Positions 20,236-27,165 of a stretch of DNA of 41,051 nucleotides are shown here, one piece after another. Position numbers and translations under genes: made by a program. The stretch's first letter is position 1. The number at the start of each line of letters is the position of its first letter. The notes beneath the pieces are model-generated. The model saw only the letters and a list, made by a program, of their open reading frames with translations. It did not search any database and was not told where the DNA came from. This DNA comes from Lichenicoccus sp964245755 (GTDB lineage Bacteria > Pseudomonadota > Alphaproteobacteria > Acetobacterales > Acetobacteraceae), in contig CAXTNV010000020.1 of the NCBI GenBank assembly GCA_964245755.1, positions 1-41,051 on the forward strand, given 5' to 3'.

Positions 20236-20685
20236 ATGACAGGAACGGAAAGCCAGCCGGCGACGCTGTCCATCCGGGACGCAGGCGGATGCGGATCGCA
20301 CCTGCCGATCTGCGACGACGCAGCCTTCGAGCAGGTTACGGCGATGCTGCCCCCGAACGCGATCCTGACCTACCTGCGGACGTTGAGCGCACGCGGCACG
20401 ACGCTGCTCGGCGAGTTGCGCGAGCAGCAAGGCGCCACGGGAGGGCAAGTGGACACGGTGGGCAAGACGATCGAGTTTTCCCGGCCCGAGATCCTGATCA
20501 GGCAGGCGCACAATCTGGCAGGCGGTGCCGGCATACTCGGCTGGCGGCGCCTCGCTTTCGTGGCGAGCCGCTTCGAGCAGGCCGTCGAGCAAGCTTCGGC
20601 CGATGCACCCGATCTCGGCGCCAGCCTCGCCGCGCTGATCGACGAGTGCCTGGCCGAGATGCAACGGCGCATCGCGGCGCTCTAG
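20236..20685 (+). CDS. Stand-alone histidine phosphotransfer (HPt) domain protein
   Basis: A 149-residue mostly helical protein with an HPt bundle at about residues 35-148. The phosphorylatable His is His92 in IRQAHNLAGGAGILGW, matching the HPt consensus AHxLKGxxxxxG except that the usual Lys is Ala95. ATG at 20236 follows GAAAGGTG and removes an upstream extension overlapping the REC gene. Its TAG stop is shared palindromically (CTAG) with the stop of the converging Sel1 gene. Likely partner: the REC-REC protein encoded 40 nt upstream. Confidence 0.82.
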   Translation: MTGTESQPATLSIRDAGGCGSHLPICDDAAFEQVTAMLPPNAILTYLRTLSARGTTLLGELREQQGATGGQVDTVGKTIEFSRPEILIRQAHNLAGGAGILGWRRLAFVASRFEQAVEQASADAPDLGASLAALIDECLAEMQRRIAAL

Positions 20686-21581
20686 CGTGCCTGCGACGCG
20701 GGATCCTGCGTGCCGCTGCTGAACGTGTTCCAGGGGCTCACCGCGTAACTCGCGGTGCGCGGGCATACTGTATAGACGCGCCAGGAATAGTCCCGATGTG
20801 CCTGATCGAGCCGCACCAGGGCAGCGCTGACATCCAGATAACCCGAATAGACCTCGCCCGCCGTGCCGTCGCGCGCCGCGACCTGCAGGAAATAATGCAC
20901 CGGCAACGGGGTCGCCGGAGCCGACCAGACGATCTCGACGCGCCGCTCGTTGTCAGGGGTGACCACGACGCCGGCACGCGGTGCGACCGCACCCGCAGGA
21001 CGCAGCGCGTCGCTCTGCTGCCGGCCCTCGGTGGGCGCGCCTTCCCCGGGCTCCTCGAGCTTCTGCGCCGCTGCCGGCAGCCCGCTTGCGGCGGCGAGAC
21101 TGAACCATGCATGGGCGAGTGCCGGATTGCGCGGCACTCCGTCGCCGTCGCTGTAGAGCAGGGCGAGGTTGTACTGCGCGCGGCGATTGCCGCGAACCGC
21201 GGCGCGCGCGTACCATTCCGCAGCGCTGCCGGCATCATGCACGGTGCCGCGGCCGCTATCGTTCATCACCGCGACGTTGAACTCCGCCGCCGCATCGCCG
21301 GCGGCGGCAGCCTGCCGGAACCAATGGTAGGCTGCGGTGGCATCCTCCGGACCGCCCTCGCCGAGATCGTCGAGCAGGCCGAGCCGGAACGCTCCTTCCT
21401 GGTTGCCGGCGCGCGCCAGTTGCAGCCAGAGTCGCCGCGCGAGGGTGAAGTCGTGCGCCTGGTCGGCGCGCCTGGCTTCCTCGATAGGGCTCGCCTGCGC
21501 CGCGGCCGCAGCACCGAGTGCCGTGCAGGCGATCAGCAGACAGGGCCGTATCCGCGCCGGCGAACGCGGGGTGCGGATCAG
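20682..21581 (-). CDS. Secreted Sel1-repeat protein with Ig/FnIII-like C-terminus, probable CTG start
   Basis: Read from 21581 this is a 299-residue protein with a signal peptide (RPCLLIACTALGAAAAQA, then SPIEEARRAD). Sel1-type helical repeats span about 30-185: GAFRLGLLDDLGEGGPEDAT...YHWFRQAAAAGDAAAEFNVA, then AQYNLALLYSDGDGVPRNPA...AWFSLAAASG. A beta-rich C-terminal domain (about 210-295, VEIVWSAP...HYFLQV...YSWRVYTV) looks like an Ig/fibronectin III fold. No ATG, GTG or TTG precedes the first two repeats; GTG at 21269 would cut them and the signal peptide off. CTG at 21581 overlaps the ompA-like stop as CTGA, the same geometry as the ATGA overlaps elsewhere in the window. Likely periplasmic; function unknown. 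Confidence 0.78.
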   Translation of the reverse strand: MIRTPRSPARIRPCLLIACTALGAAAAAQASPIEEARRADQAHDFTLARRLWLQLARAGNQEGAFRLGLLDDLGEGGPEDATAAYHWFRQAAAAGDAAAEFNVAVMNDSGRGTVHDAGSAAEWYARAAVRGNRRAQYNLALLYSDGDGVPRNPALAHAWFSLAAASGLPAAAQKLEEPGEGAPTEGRQQSDALRPAGAVAPRAGVVVTPDNERRVEIVWSAPATPLPVHYFLQVAARDGTAGEVYSGYLDVSAALVRLDQAHRDYSWRVYTVCPRTASYAVSPWNTFSSGTQDPASQAR

Positions 21582-22036
21582 CGCCAGGTGATCTCGACGC
21601 GACGGTTGCGCGGTTCCGACACGTCGGCGGCGGTGGAGACCGGCAGGTCGGTGACGCCCTTCGCCAGCACCTGGAAACGCTCGATCGGAATGCCGCGCGC
21701 GACGAGGCCGCGTACCACGTTGTCCGCCCGGGTCTGTGACAGCCTCAGGTTGGCCGAAGCGGAGCCGAGCAGGTCGGTCGAGCCGGCAACGATCATGACC
21801 ACCGGCTTGCCCTCGGTATACAGACGCGACGCCTTGTCGAGGAGCTTGAGGTCCTCCTTGCGGATCTTGCTGCTGCCGGTCTCGAAAAACAGGTCAAGCG
21901 CGTCGGGCGCCTTCGCCGGCGCGGCGCCCGGCGTCGCTGCCGAGGAGGCGGACTTGTCCTGCGCGGCGGCTTGCGCAGCGGTGCCGCCTAGGATGAGCAT
22001 CCCGAGTGTGATCCGCTGCAGAAGCCGTGGCGTCAT
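21578..22036 (-). CDS. Small OmpA-like peptidoglycan-binding protein
   Basis: A 152-residue exported protein: signal peptide 1-25 (ending AAQA-AAQ), a short Ala/Pro linker, then an OmpA C-terminal-like domain (about 47-152). The domain has the beta strand DLFFETGSSKI, the TDLLGSASANLRLSQTRAD segment with Asp88 and Arg103 at the positions that bind diaminopimelate in this family, and the final NRRVEITW. There is no lipobox, so it is probably soluble in the periplasm. GGGGAG precedes the ATG at 7 nt. It starts 11 nt after the ExeA-like gene and overlaps the Sel1 gene by 4 nt. Confidence 0.88.
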   Translation of the reverse strand: MTPRLLQRITLGMLILGGTAAQAAAQDKSASSAATPGAAPAKAPDALDLFFETGSSKIRKEDLKLLDKASRLYTEGKPVVMIVAGSTDLLGSASANLRLSQTRADNVVRGLVARGIPIERFQVLAKGVTDLPVSTAADVSEPRNRRVEITWR

Positions 22037-22047
22037 GACTGTCTCCC

Positions 22048-23442
22048 CTATGCTGGCTGATCCGACGCGACGTCGTGCGAGCCGATGGAGATGGAGACCC
22101 CGCCCGGTCGAGGAAGCGAGACACCATCCGGAACAGGCAGTTTGCGGATCTGGGTCGAGTGCGGCAACAGGTGTCGTGCCATCGTGCGCGCCGCCTGCTC
22201 GTCCTGGCCAAAATAGTAGCTCAGCGTGAAATGCTCGGCGACCTGATCGAGTGCCACCGGCCCGTCGGCCGGCACCCCCGCCTTGCGCAGCCGTGCCAGC
22301 ACCCGCATCGCCCATGCCTGCGCCGCTTCGTCGCCGCGGCGATAGCACACCTTCACCCGGAGCCCGGTCTCGGCCGGCGGCACTGCCATCGGGGGCTGGG
22401 CCAGCGCCGGCGGCACCGGCCGTCCCACCGGCACCCTGGACTCGACGCCCTGAACCGTCTCAGCCTGCACCTTCTCGGCCTGGAGAGTCTGCGGCCGCGG
22501 CGTCTCCGGCCGGGCCGATCGCAGCATCGACGACGCATCGGCCCGCTCCGCCATGCTGGCCGGCTGCGAGCTCGGGTTCGCGCGGTGCTCGACGGTCCGT
22601 GGCTCCGGATCTGGCAGCAGCAGCAGCCGGTCCACGGGTGCGTGTTCGACCATGGTCGAGGTCGCACCGTGGTCCGACGCGGCAGGCACCCTCCAGGCCA
22701 GGCCGACTGCGATGGAGACCAGCACCGCCAGTGCAAGTCCGGCGACGGTCGCGCGTCGTCCCGGCCCGGCGGTGCGCCTCACGCGGTCCGCTCCCAGCCG
22801 CGAGCGATCCTGCCGGTGCGCTTCGCCGGCCGCCACCACCGCTGCGAGCACCGGCGCATGCGGTTGCGCAGCCACGCCGCGCCACAGCGGTGCTGCGGCG
22901 GCCGCGATGCGGTCGTGGCCCGGCGTGAGGACGATGTGCGCGGCCGGATCGTGCTCCAGCACGCCCAAACCCGCCTCGCGCAGCGCCGGCCATAGCGCGG
23001 GCGTGCCGGCGAGCAGGAAGCGCATCACCGGTCGTCCGCCGGTACGCAACATAGACAGCGTGACCAGCTTCAGCAGCGTCCGCACCGAGAGCATCTCGGC
23101 GTGCTGGATGATCACCGCAAGCGGATGGCTCGTATCCCGGCTCGCGATCATCGCCTTGCGGATCGCGTCGTCGAGCAGCGAGAGCCGCGCCAGCGGCGCC
23201 GTCATCGTCGCGGTCCCCAACCCCGCCTGCTGCAGCCGGTCGAGAACGTTGAACAGCTGCTCGACAGCAACTCCCTCGGCTGCCGTTATTACAACGAAAT
23301 CTTGCTCGCAGAGTATTGCGGACAACACGAAGTCCGCCATGTCGGGTTCAGGGCCGGCCACGCCGAGATACGGCGCACGCGGCAAAGCCGCGGTCGTGAT
23401 GCCGTTCGTCTCATCTACCAAGCTGCCCATTTTAGACAGCAT
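22048..23442 (-). CDS. Membrane-anchored degenerate ExeA/GspA-like AAA protein with periplasmic C-terminal domain
   Basis: A 464-residue protein in three parts. Residues about 36-185 follow the ExeA/GspA-type AAA fold (for example AEMLSVRTLLKLVTLSMLRTGGRPVMRFLLAGTP, here shortened: VRTLLKLVTLSMLRTGG then FLLAGTPALWPALREAGL). However, the P-loop position reads ITAAEGVAVEQ without Gly-Lys-Thr, and the Walker B Asp-Glu is replaced by Gln-His in VIIQHAE, so ATP hydrolysis is unlikely. A single TM helix lies at about 231-251, then a Pro/Ala/Glu-rich linker. A C-terminal periplasmic domain (about 361-430, VKVCYRRGD...LSYYFGQDEQAARTMARHL) resembles LytR_C/SPOR-like folds. First gene of a three-gene envelope operon. 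Function unknown. Confidence 0.75.
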   Translation of the reverse strand: MLSKMGSLVDETNGITTAALPRAPYLGVAGPEPDMADFVLSAILCEQDFVVITAAEGVAVEQLFNVLDRLQQAGLGTATMTAPLARLSLLDDAIRKAMIASRDTSHPLAVIIQHAEMLSVRTLLKLVTLSMLRTGGRPVMRFLLAGTPALWPALREAGLGVLEHDPAAHIVLTPGHDRIAAAAAPLWRGVAAQPHAPVLAAVVAAGEAHRQDRSRLGADRVRRTAGPGRRATVAGLALAVLVSIAVGLAWRVPAASDHGATSTMVEHAPVDRLLLLPDPEPRTVEHRANPSSQPASMAERADASSMLRSARPETPRPQTLQAEKVQAETVQGVESRVPVGRPVPPALAQPPMAVPPAETGLRVKVCYRRGDEAAQAWAMRVLARLRKAGVPADGPVALDQVAEHFTLSYYFGQDEQAARTMARHLLPHSTQIRKLPVPDGVSLPRPGGVSISIGSHDVASDQPA

Positions 23443-23483
23443 AACCGCACTGATGAGTAAAAAGACGGCGTGCCCGGATCAAA

Positions 23484-23503
23484 TCGTCGTAATTTTGCGA
23501 CGA
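23484..23503. promoter_or_regulatory. Inverted repeat in the divergent ExeA-like/rhodopsin region
   Basis: TCGTCG (23484-23489) and CGACGA (23498-23503) are perfect arms around TAATTTTG, in one of the most AT-rich spots of the window. It lies 42 nt upstream of the ExeA-like start and 168 nt upstream of the rhodopsin start. It could be an operator or a hairpin. Confidence 0.35.
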
Positions 23504-23670
23504 ACGTTGCGAGCCAGGCACGTCCGGGCGGTCATGATCCGCATGCCTCGTCTAGCTGGACAGCCGATCCACCGTCGCCCTGCGCACCGCCAAGGTCACT
23601 CTGTCGCTCAACTAGAACCGGCCATGTGATCTCGGCTCGTCCGGTCGACGCCGAGAACGGGGCGCGCCGC

Positions 23671-24419
23671 ATGGACTCCAGCAGCCTGCTCTGGATCACC
23701 ACGGTCATCATGGCCGGCGGAGGCTTGCTGATCCTGCTGATCCTGCTGATCGGCGAGCGCCGCACGACGTCGGAGGAGATGCAGACCGTGCTGCACGGCA
23801 TCGTGCCGCTGATCGCCGCCTGCTCCTGCCTCGCCATGGCCACCGGGCAGGGCCTGATGCTGCTGCCGGGAGGTGCGGGAGCACGCGGACCTTCTACTAC
23901 GCGCGCTACATCGACTGGAGCTTCACCACGCCGCTGCTGCTGCTCTCGCTGTCCCTGACGGCGATGCACGCCGGACGCAAGCGGGTCGGCGCGATCACCG
24001 GCTTGGTGCTGGCCGATGCGATGATGATCGTGACCGCCTTCGTGTTCAGCGCGTCCGGAACCGCCTGGATGAAGTGAACCTGGTTCATCATCTCCTGCGC
24101 TGCCTTCCTCGGCGTCTACCACGTCATCTGGGTATCGGCGCTGCAGGCCGACCCCCAGGAGCGCGCGGACGTGCGCGCGAGCTACCGCCGCAACGCGTCC
24201 ATCCTGTCGATCCTGTGGCTGATCTATCCGCTGGTGCTGGCGGTATCGCCGGACGGGCTGAACGTGATCAGCGATGCGGCCGAGGTGCTGGGCATCGCCA
24301 TAATCGACGTGCTGTCCAAGGTGGCGTACGGGCTGCTGGTCACGTTCTCGGACGCGAAGTCCACCGACCTCGACCTTGCCGAGCGCGCCGGCGCGCCGCC
24401 GCTGCGCGCAGCCGCCTGA
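23671..24419 (+). pseudogene. Type-1 microbial rhodopsin (D-T-S motif), disrupted by a frameshift and an in-frame TGA
   Basis: Seven helices of a light-driven-pump-type rhodopsin are all recognisable. A: LLWITTVIMAGGGLLILLILL. B: HGIVPLIAACSCLAMATGQG. C: RYIDWSFTTPLLLLSL. D: ITGLVLADAMMIVTAFVF. E: WFIISCAAFLGVYHVIWV. F: ILSILWLIYPLVLAV. G: AIIDVLSKVAYGLLV with the Schiff-base Lys and its Asp partner. At the bacteriorhodopsin D85/T89/D96 positions it has Asp, Thr, Ser. The first part reads in one frame to about 23875; a 1-nt loss in a G-rich stretch (about 23875-23885) moves helix C onward to another frame, and TGA at 24075-24077 interrupts WMK-stop-TWF, probably from TGG. Corrected length is about 249 residues. 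No retinal-forming dioxygenase gene is in the window. Confidence 0.85.
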
Positions 24420-24581
24420 GGCATCCGGCGGCCGCCTGCTTCGACCGCACGGGGCGCTGCCGTCTTGACGGTGCCTCGCAGGCTGTTGGACTGCTGGCTT
24501 GGCAGGCGGCAGCTCAGGCTGGCGCGAGGCCGCCGCCGGTCATGAGGGCCGCGTCCATCCTGACGGATCTCGAGGAGGCAT

Positions 24582-25727
24582 ATGGGGCAGATCGAATACG
24601 GCTTCGGCATCGAGGAGGAGTTCTTCCTCGCCGACGCCGACACCCGCGGCACGCCCACCTCGTCGGCGGCGCGAGCGTTCCATGCCGATGCCGGCGAGCA
24701 TCTGCCCGGGACCGGACGGGAGGTGCTGCAGAACCAGGTCGAGGTCTGCACCGTGCCGGGCGCCGATGCCGCCGCCGCGCGGCAGCGGCTGTCGTTCCTG
24801 CGCGCGCAGCTGGCCGAGATAGGGCAAGCGCACGGGCTGCTGGTGTTCGCGTCCGGAACCCATCCGCTGGCCTGCTGGCCGGACCAGGCGCAGAGCGAAG
24901 GCGAGCGCTACGACCGTATGACGGAGGAGTACGGCATCCTCGCCGCCCGCAACATGGTCTGCGCGCTGCACGTCCATGTCGAGCTGCCGGAGCCGGAGCG
25001 TCGGGTGGAGCTGATGCGGCGGATGCTGCCCTACGTGCCGATCTTCCTGGCCCTGTCCGCATCCTCGCCGTTCTGGGAAGGGCGTTCGACCGGCCTCGCC
25101 GCCTACCGGATGGCGGCATACCGCGAATGGCCGCGCTCCGGGCTGCCGGACCTGATGGATGGCCCGGACTACGAGCACTACCTGCGGGTGATGACACGGT
25201 CGGGAGCGATCCCCGACGCAAGCTATCTGTGGTGGGCGCTGCGGCCGTCGATGCACTTTCCTACCCTGGAGCTGCGCGTCTGCGACAGCTGCGTCCGCGT
25301 CGAGGATGCGGTGGCGATCGCGACGCTCTACCGCTGCGTGCTGAGGATGCTCGACCGCAGGCGCGACGTGCATGACCGCCTCACCGGCGCGTCGCGTGCG
25401 ATCGCCAGCGAGAACCTGTGGCGGGTGCAACGCGGCGGGGTGCGGGCCTCCCTGCTCGATGAGGAAGCCTGCGCGGCCATACCGCTCGCGCAGCAGCTGC
25501 AGGCACTGTGCGCCGCGGTGGCGGAGGACGCCGCGGCACTCGGCTGCGAGGCGGAACTGCAGGCGGTGCAGCGTATCCTCGCGCGCGGCACCGGGGCGGA
25601 GCGGCAGCTGGAGATCTATACCCGCAGCCTCGCGGGTCGGCAGGATCGCGAGGCGGCGCTGCGCGACGTGGTGGACTGGCTCGCGGCCGCGAGTGCGGCG
25701 CCGGGTGCGCCCGCCGACGCGCCCTGA
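24582..25727 (+). CDS. YbdK-family carboxylate-amine ligase (glutamate-cysteine ligase 2 type)
   Basis: This 381-residue cytosolic protein belongs to the GCS2/YbdK family of ATP-dependent carboxylate-amine ligases, which show weak gamma-glutamylcysteine ligase activity; the true substrate is generally unknown. Family motifs are the N-terminal YGFGIEEEFFLAD, LQNQVEVCT, FASGTHP, NMVCALHVHVELP, SASSPFWEGRSTGLAAYR and the WWALRPSMHFPTLELRVCDS segment. ATG at 24582 follows GAGGAGG at 4 nt. It is 162 nt downstream of the broken rhodopsin gene and probably has its own promoter. Confidence 0.92.
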   Translation: MGQIEYGFGIEEEFFLADADTRGTPTSSAARAFHADAGEHLPGTGREVLQNQVEVCTVPGADAAAARQRLSFLRAQLAEIGQAHGLLVFASGTHPLACWPDQAQSEGERYDRMTEEYGILAARNMVCALHVHVELPEPERRVELMRRMLPYVPIFLALSASSPFWEGRSTGLAAYRMAAYREWPRSGLPDLMDGPDYEHYLRVMTRSGAIPDASYLWWALRPSMHFPTLELRVCDSCVRVEDAVAIATLYRCVLRMLDRRRDVHDRLTGASRAIASENLWRVQRGGVRASLLDEEACAAIPLAQQLQALCAAVAEDAAALGCEAELQAVQRILARGTGAERQLEIYTRSLAGRQDREAALRDVVDWLAAASAAPGAPADAP

Positions 25728-25797
25728 ACTGCGGCGCGGGGAGGTCAATGCCGGCCTCCGGCCGCGGCGGGGGGTCGCGCGCTGCGGCCGGACGTCG

Positions 25798-26958
25798 TCA
25801 TCGCGCAGCCGCCGCCTTGGCCCGACGGCGAAGCTCGGCAGGCGCGGCGACCGCGGCGGCACGTGCCAGCATTCCCGGGACGGAGCTTCCGACCATGCCG
25901 GCGGCCACCCGGGCGGCTGCGGCCGGAAGCCGCTGACGCACCCTTGGCCGGGTCAGTATCCCGGCGAGCATCACCGCCGGTGCGGCCAGCGACGCCGCCC
26001 CCAGCACGCCGGCGCCGAGCAGCCCCGCCAGCAGGGCGTCGCGGCTGCGGCTGGTCCAGAACTCCGTCCGGGTGGACTTCACCGTGTCGCCGAAGCGGCC
26101 ATCGATGCCGGGATCGCCGCCGACCGGCTGAAACAGGTTGCCTTCCGGCGTCGTCGGCACCTCGCCGTCCTGGAGCTGCGCATCCCACATGGATGCGGCC
26201 TTCCGGTCGAGCAGGCCCGGCGCCAGCGCCTGTCCCAGCGCCATCTGCGCGGTGGAACGGCCCACCCAGATCTCGCGTCGCCGATGCTTGGCCGCGAACA
26301 GGATCGCGGCGGCGCAGAGCCGCGGATCGAACACCGGCGCCGGTGCGGTCTGCCGCAGGCCGGTGTGGTTGCGGGCCCAGTCGAACTGCGGCGTGTTCAC
26401 CGCCGGCAGGTAGATCATGGTGAGCTGGATGTCGCCAAGCCCGTCATGCACCAGCTCGGTGCGCACGCTGTCGGTGAAGCCGCGCACCGCCGCCTTGGCG
26501 CCGCAATAGGCCGCCTGCAGCGGCGCCGAGCGGATGCCGAGCCCGGAGCTGACCTGGATGATGAAGCCGCGCCGCCGCGGCGTCATGTGGCGCAGCGCCG
26601 CCAGCGTGCCGTGCACCTGGCCGAGATAGGTGACCGCCGTCACCCGCTGATATTCGTCAGGGGTGATGGTGCGGGCCGGGCTGACCACGGTGGACATGGC
26701 GTTGTTCACCCAGGCCTCGACCGGCCCCAGCTCCTCCTCGAAGCGCGTGGCGGCGGCATCCACGGCGTCGGCATCGGCGACGTCGGCGGCGATGCCGAGC
26801 GCGGTGACGCCGAGGGCGCGCAACTCGGTCTCGGTCGCCCGCAGGCGCTCCTCGTCACGCGCGATCAGCCCTACCGACCAACCTTCGGCGGCAAAGGCCA
26901 TCGCCGTCGCCCTGCCGATCCCGACCGTGCCGCCGGTCACCACCACGACCTTGCCCAT
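25798..26958 (-). CDS. SDR-family oxidoreductase with membrane-associated C-terminal extension
   Basis: An NAD(P)-dependent SDR of 386 residues. The catalytic domain (about 1-245) has TGGTVGIGRA, an IARDEERL second strand compatible with NADP, NNAM in place of NNAG, Ser in IQVSSGLGI, and the YCGAK active-site pair. The extension (about 250-386) contains a hydrophobic stretch (LLAGLLGAGVLGAASLAAPAVMLAGIL, given in part) and a basic Ala/Arg-rich tail, features of SDRs that contact membranes. I start at the second Met (MGKVVVVTGG) because it lies next to the first beta strand. Substrate unknown. Confidence 0.87.
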   Translation of the reverse strand: MGKVVVVTGGTVGIGRATAMAFAAEGWSVGLIARDEERLRATETELRALGVTALGIAADVADADAVDAAATRFEEELGPVEAWVNNAMSTVVSPARTITPDEYQRVTAVTYLGQVHGTLAALRHMTPRRRGFIIQVSSGLGIRSAPLQAAYCGAKAAVRGFTDSVRTELVHDGLGDIQLTMIYLPAVNTPQFDWARNHTGLRQTAPAPVFDPRLCAAAILFAAKHRRREIWVGRSTAQMALGQALAPGLLDRKAASMWDAQLQDGEVPTTPEGNLFQPVGGDPGIDGRFGDTVKSTRTEFWTSRSRDALLAGLLGAGVLGAASLAAPAVMLAGILTRPRVRQRLPAAAARVAAGMVGSSVPGMLARAAAVAAPAELRRRAKAAAAR

Positions 26959-27054
26959 GCCCCGCCATCCCACCTGGTCCCGCAAACCACACGGGGTGCA
27001 TGCGCGAACGGTCCACCCGATGCGTCGGGGCCACGCCGAGCGTGCCCGGGGGCG

Positions 27055-27093
27055 GCGGCGCCGCGGCGCCGCGAGGGCCGCGCCGCGGCGCGG
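27055..27093. terminator. Two adjacent perfect GC-only palindromes downstream of the M48 protease gene
   Basis: An 18-nt palindrome (GCGGCGCCGCGGCGCCGC, 27055-27072) and a 16-nt palindrome (CCGCGCCGCGGCGCGG, 27078-27093) lie 5 nt apart in the 207-nt gap between the M48 gene and the SDR gene. Each could form a very stable cruciform or RNA hairpin; a terminator for the M48 transcript is the simplest role. Confidence 0.5.
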
Positions 27094-27165
27094 TCCCGGC
27101 TCTGCAGGTGGATGCGGGTCGGGTCGATGCGGGAAGCTGCCCGGGCGTCGTCCGCCCCAAGCAGA

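Noticed and set aside
23860..23890. Programmed -1 frameshift in the rhodopsin
   Set aside because: No heptameric slippery site or downstream structure is visible, and a later stop would still truncate the product.
24075..24077. In-frame TGA in the rhodopsin as recoded Trp or selenocysteine
   Set aside because: Every other gene here uses TGA as a stop (ATGA overlaps), no SECIS-like element is apparent, and a second lesion breaks the same gene, so pseudogene or sequencing error is simpler.
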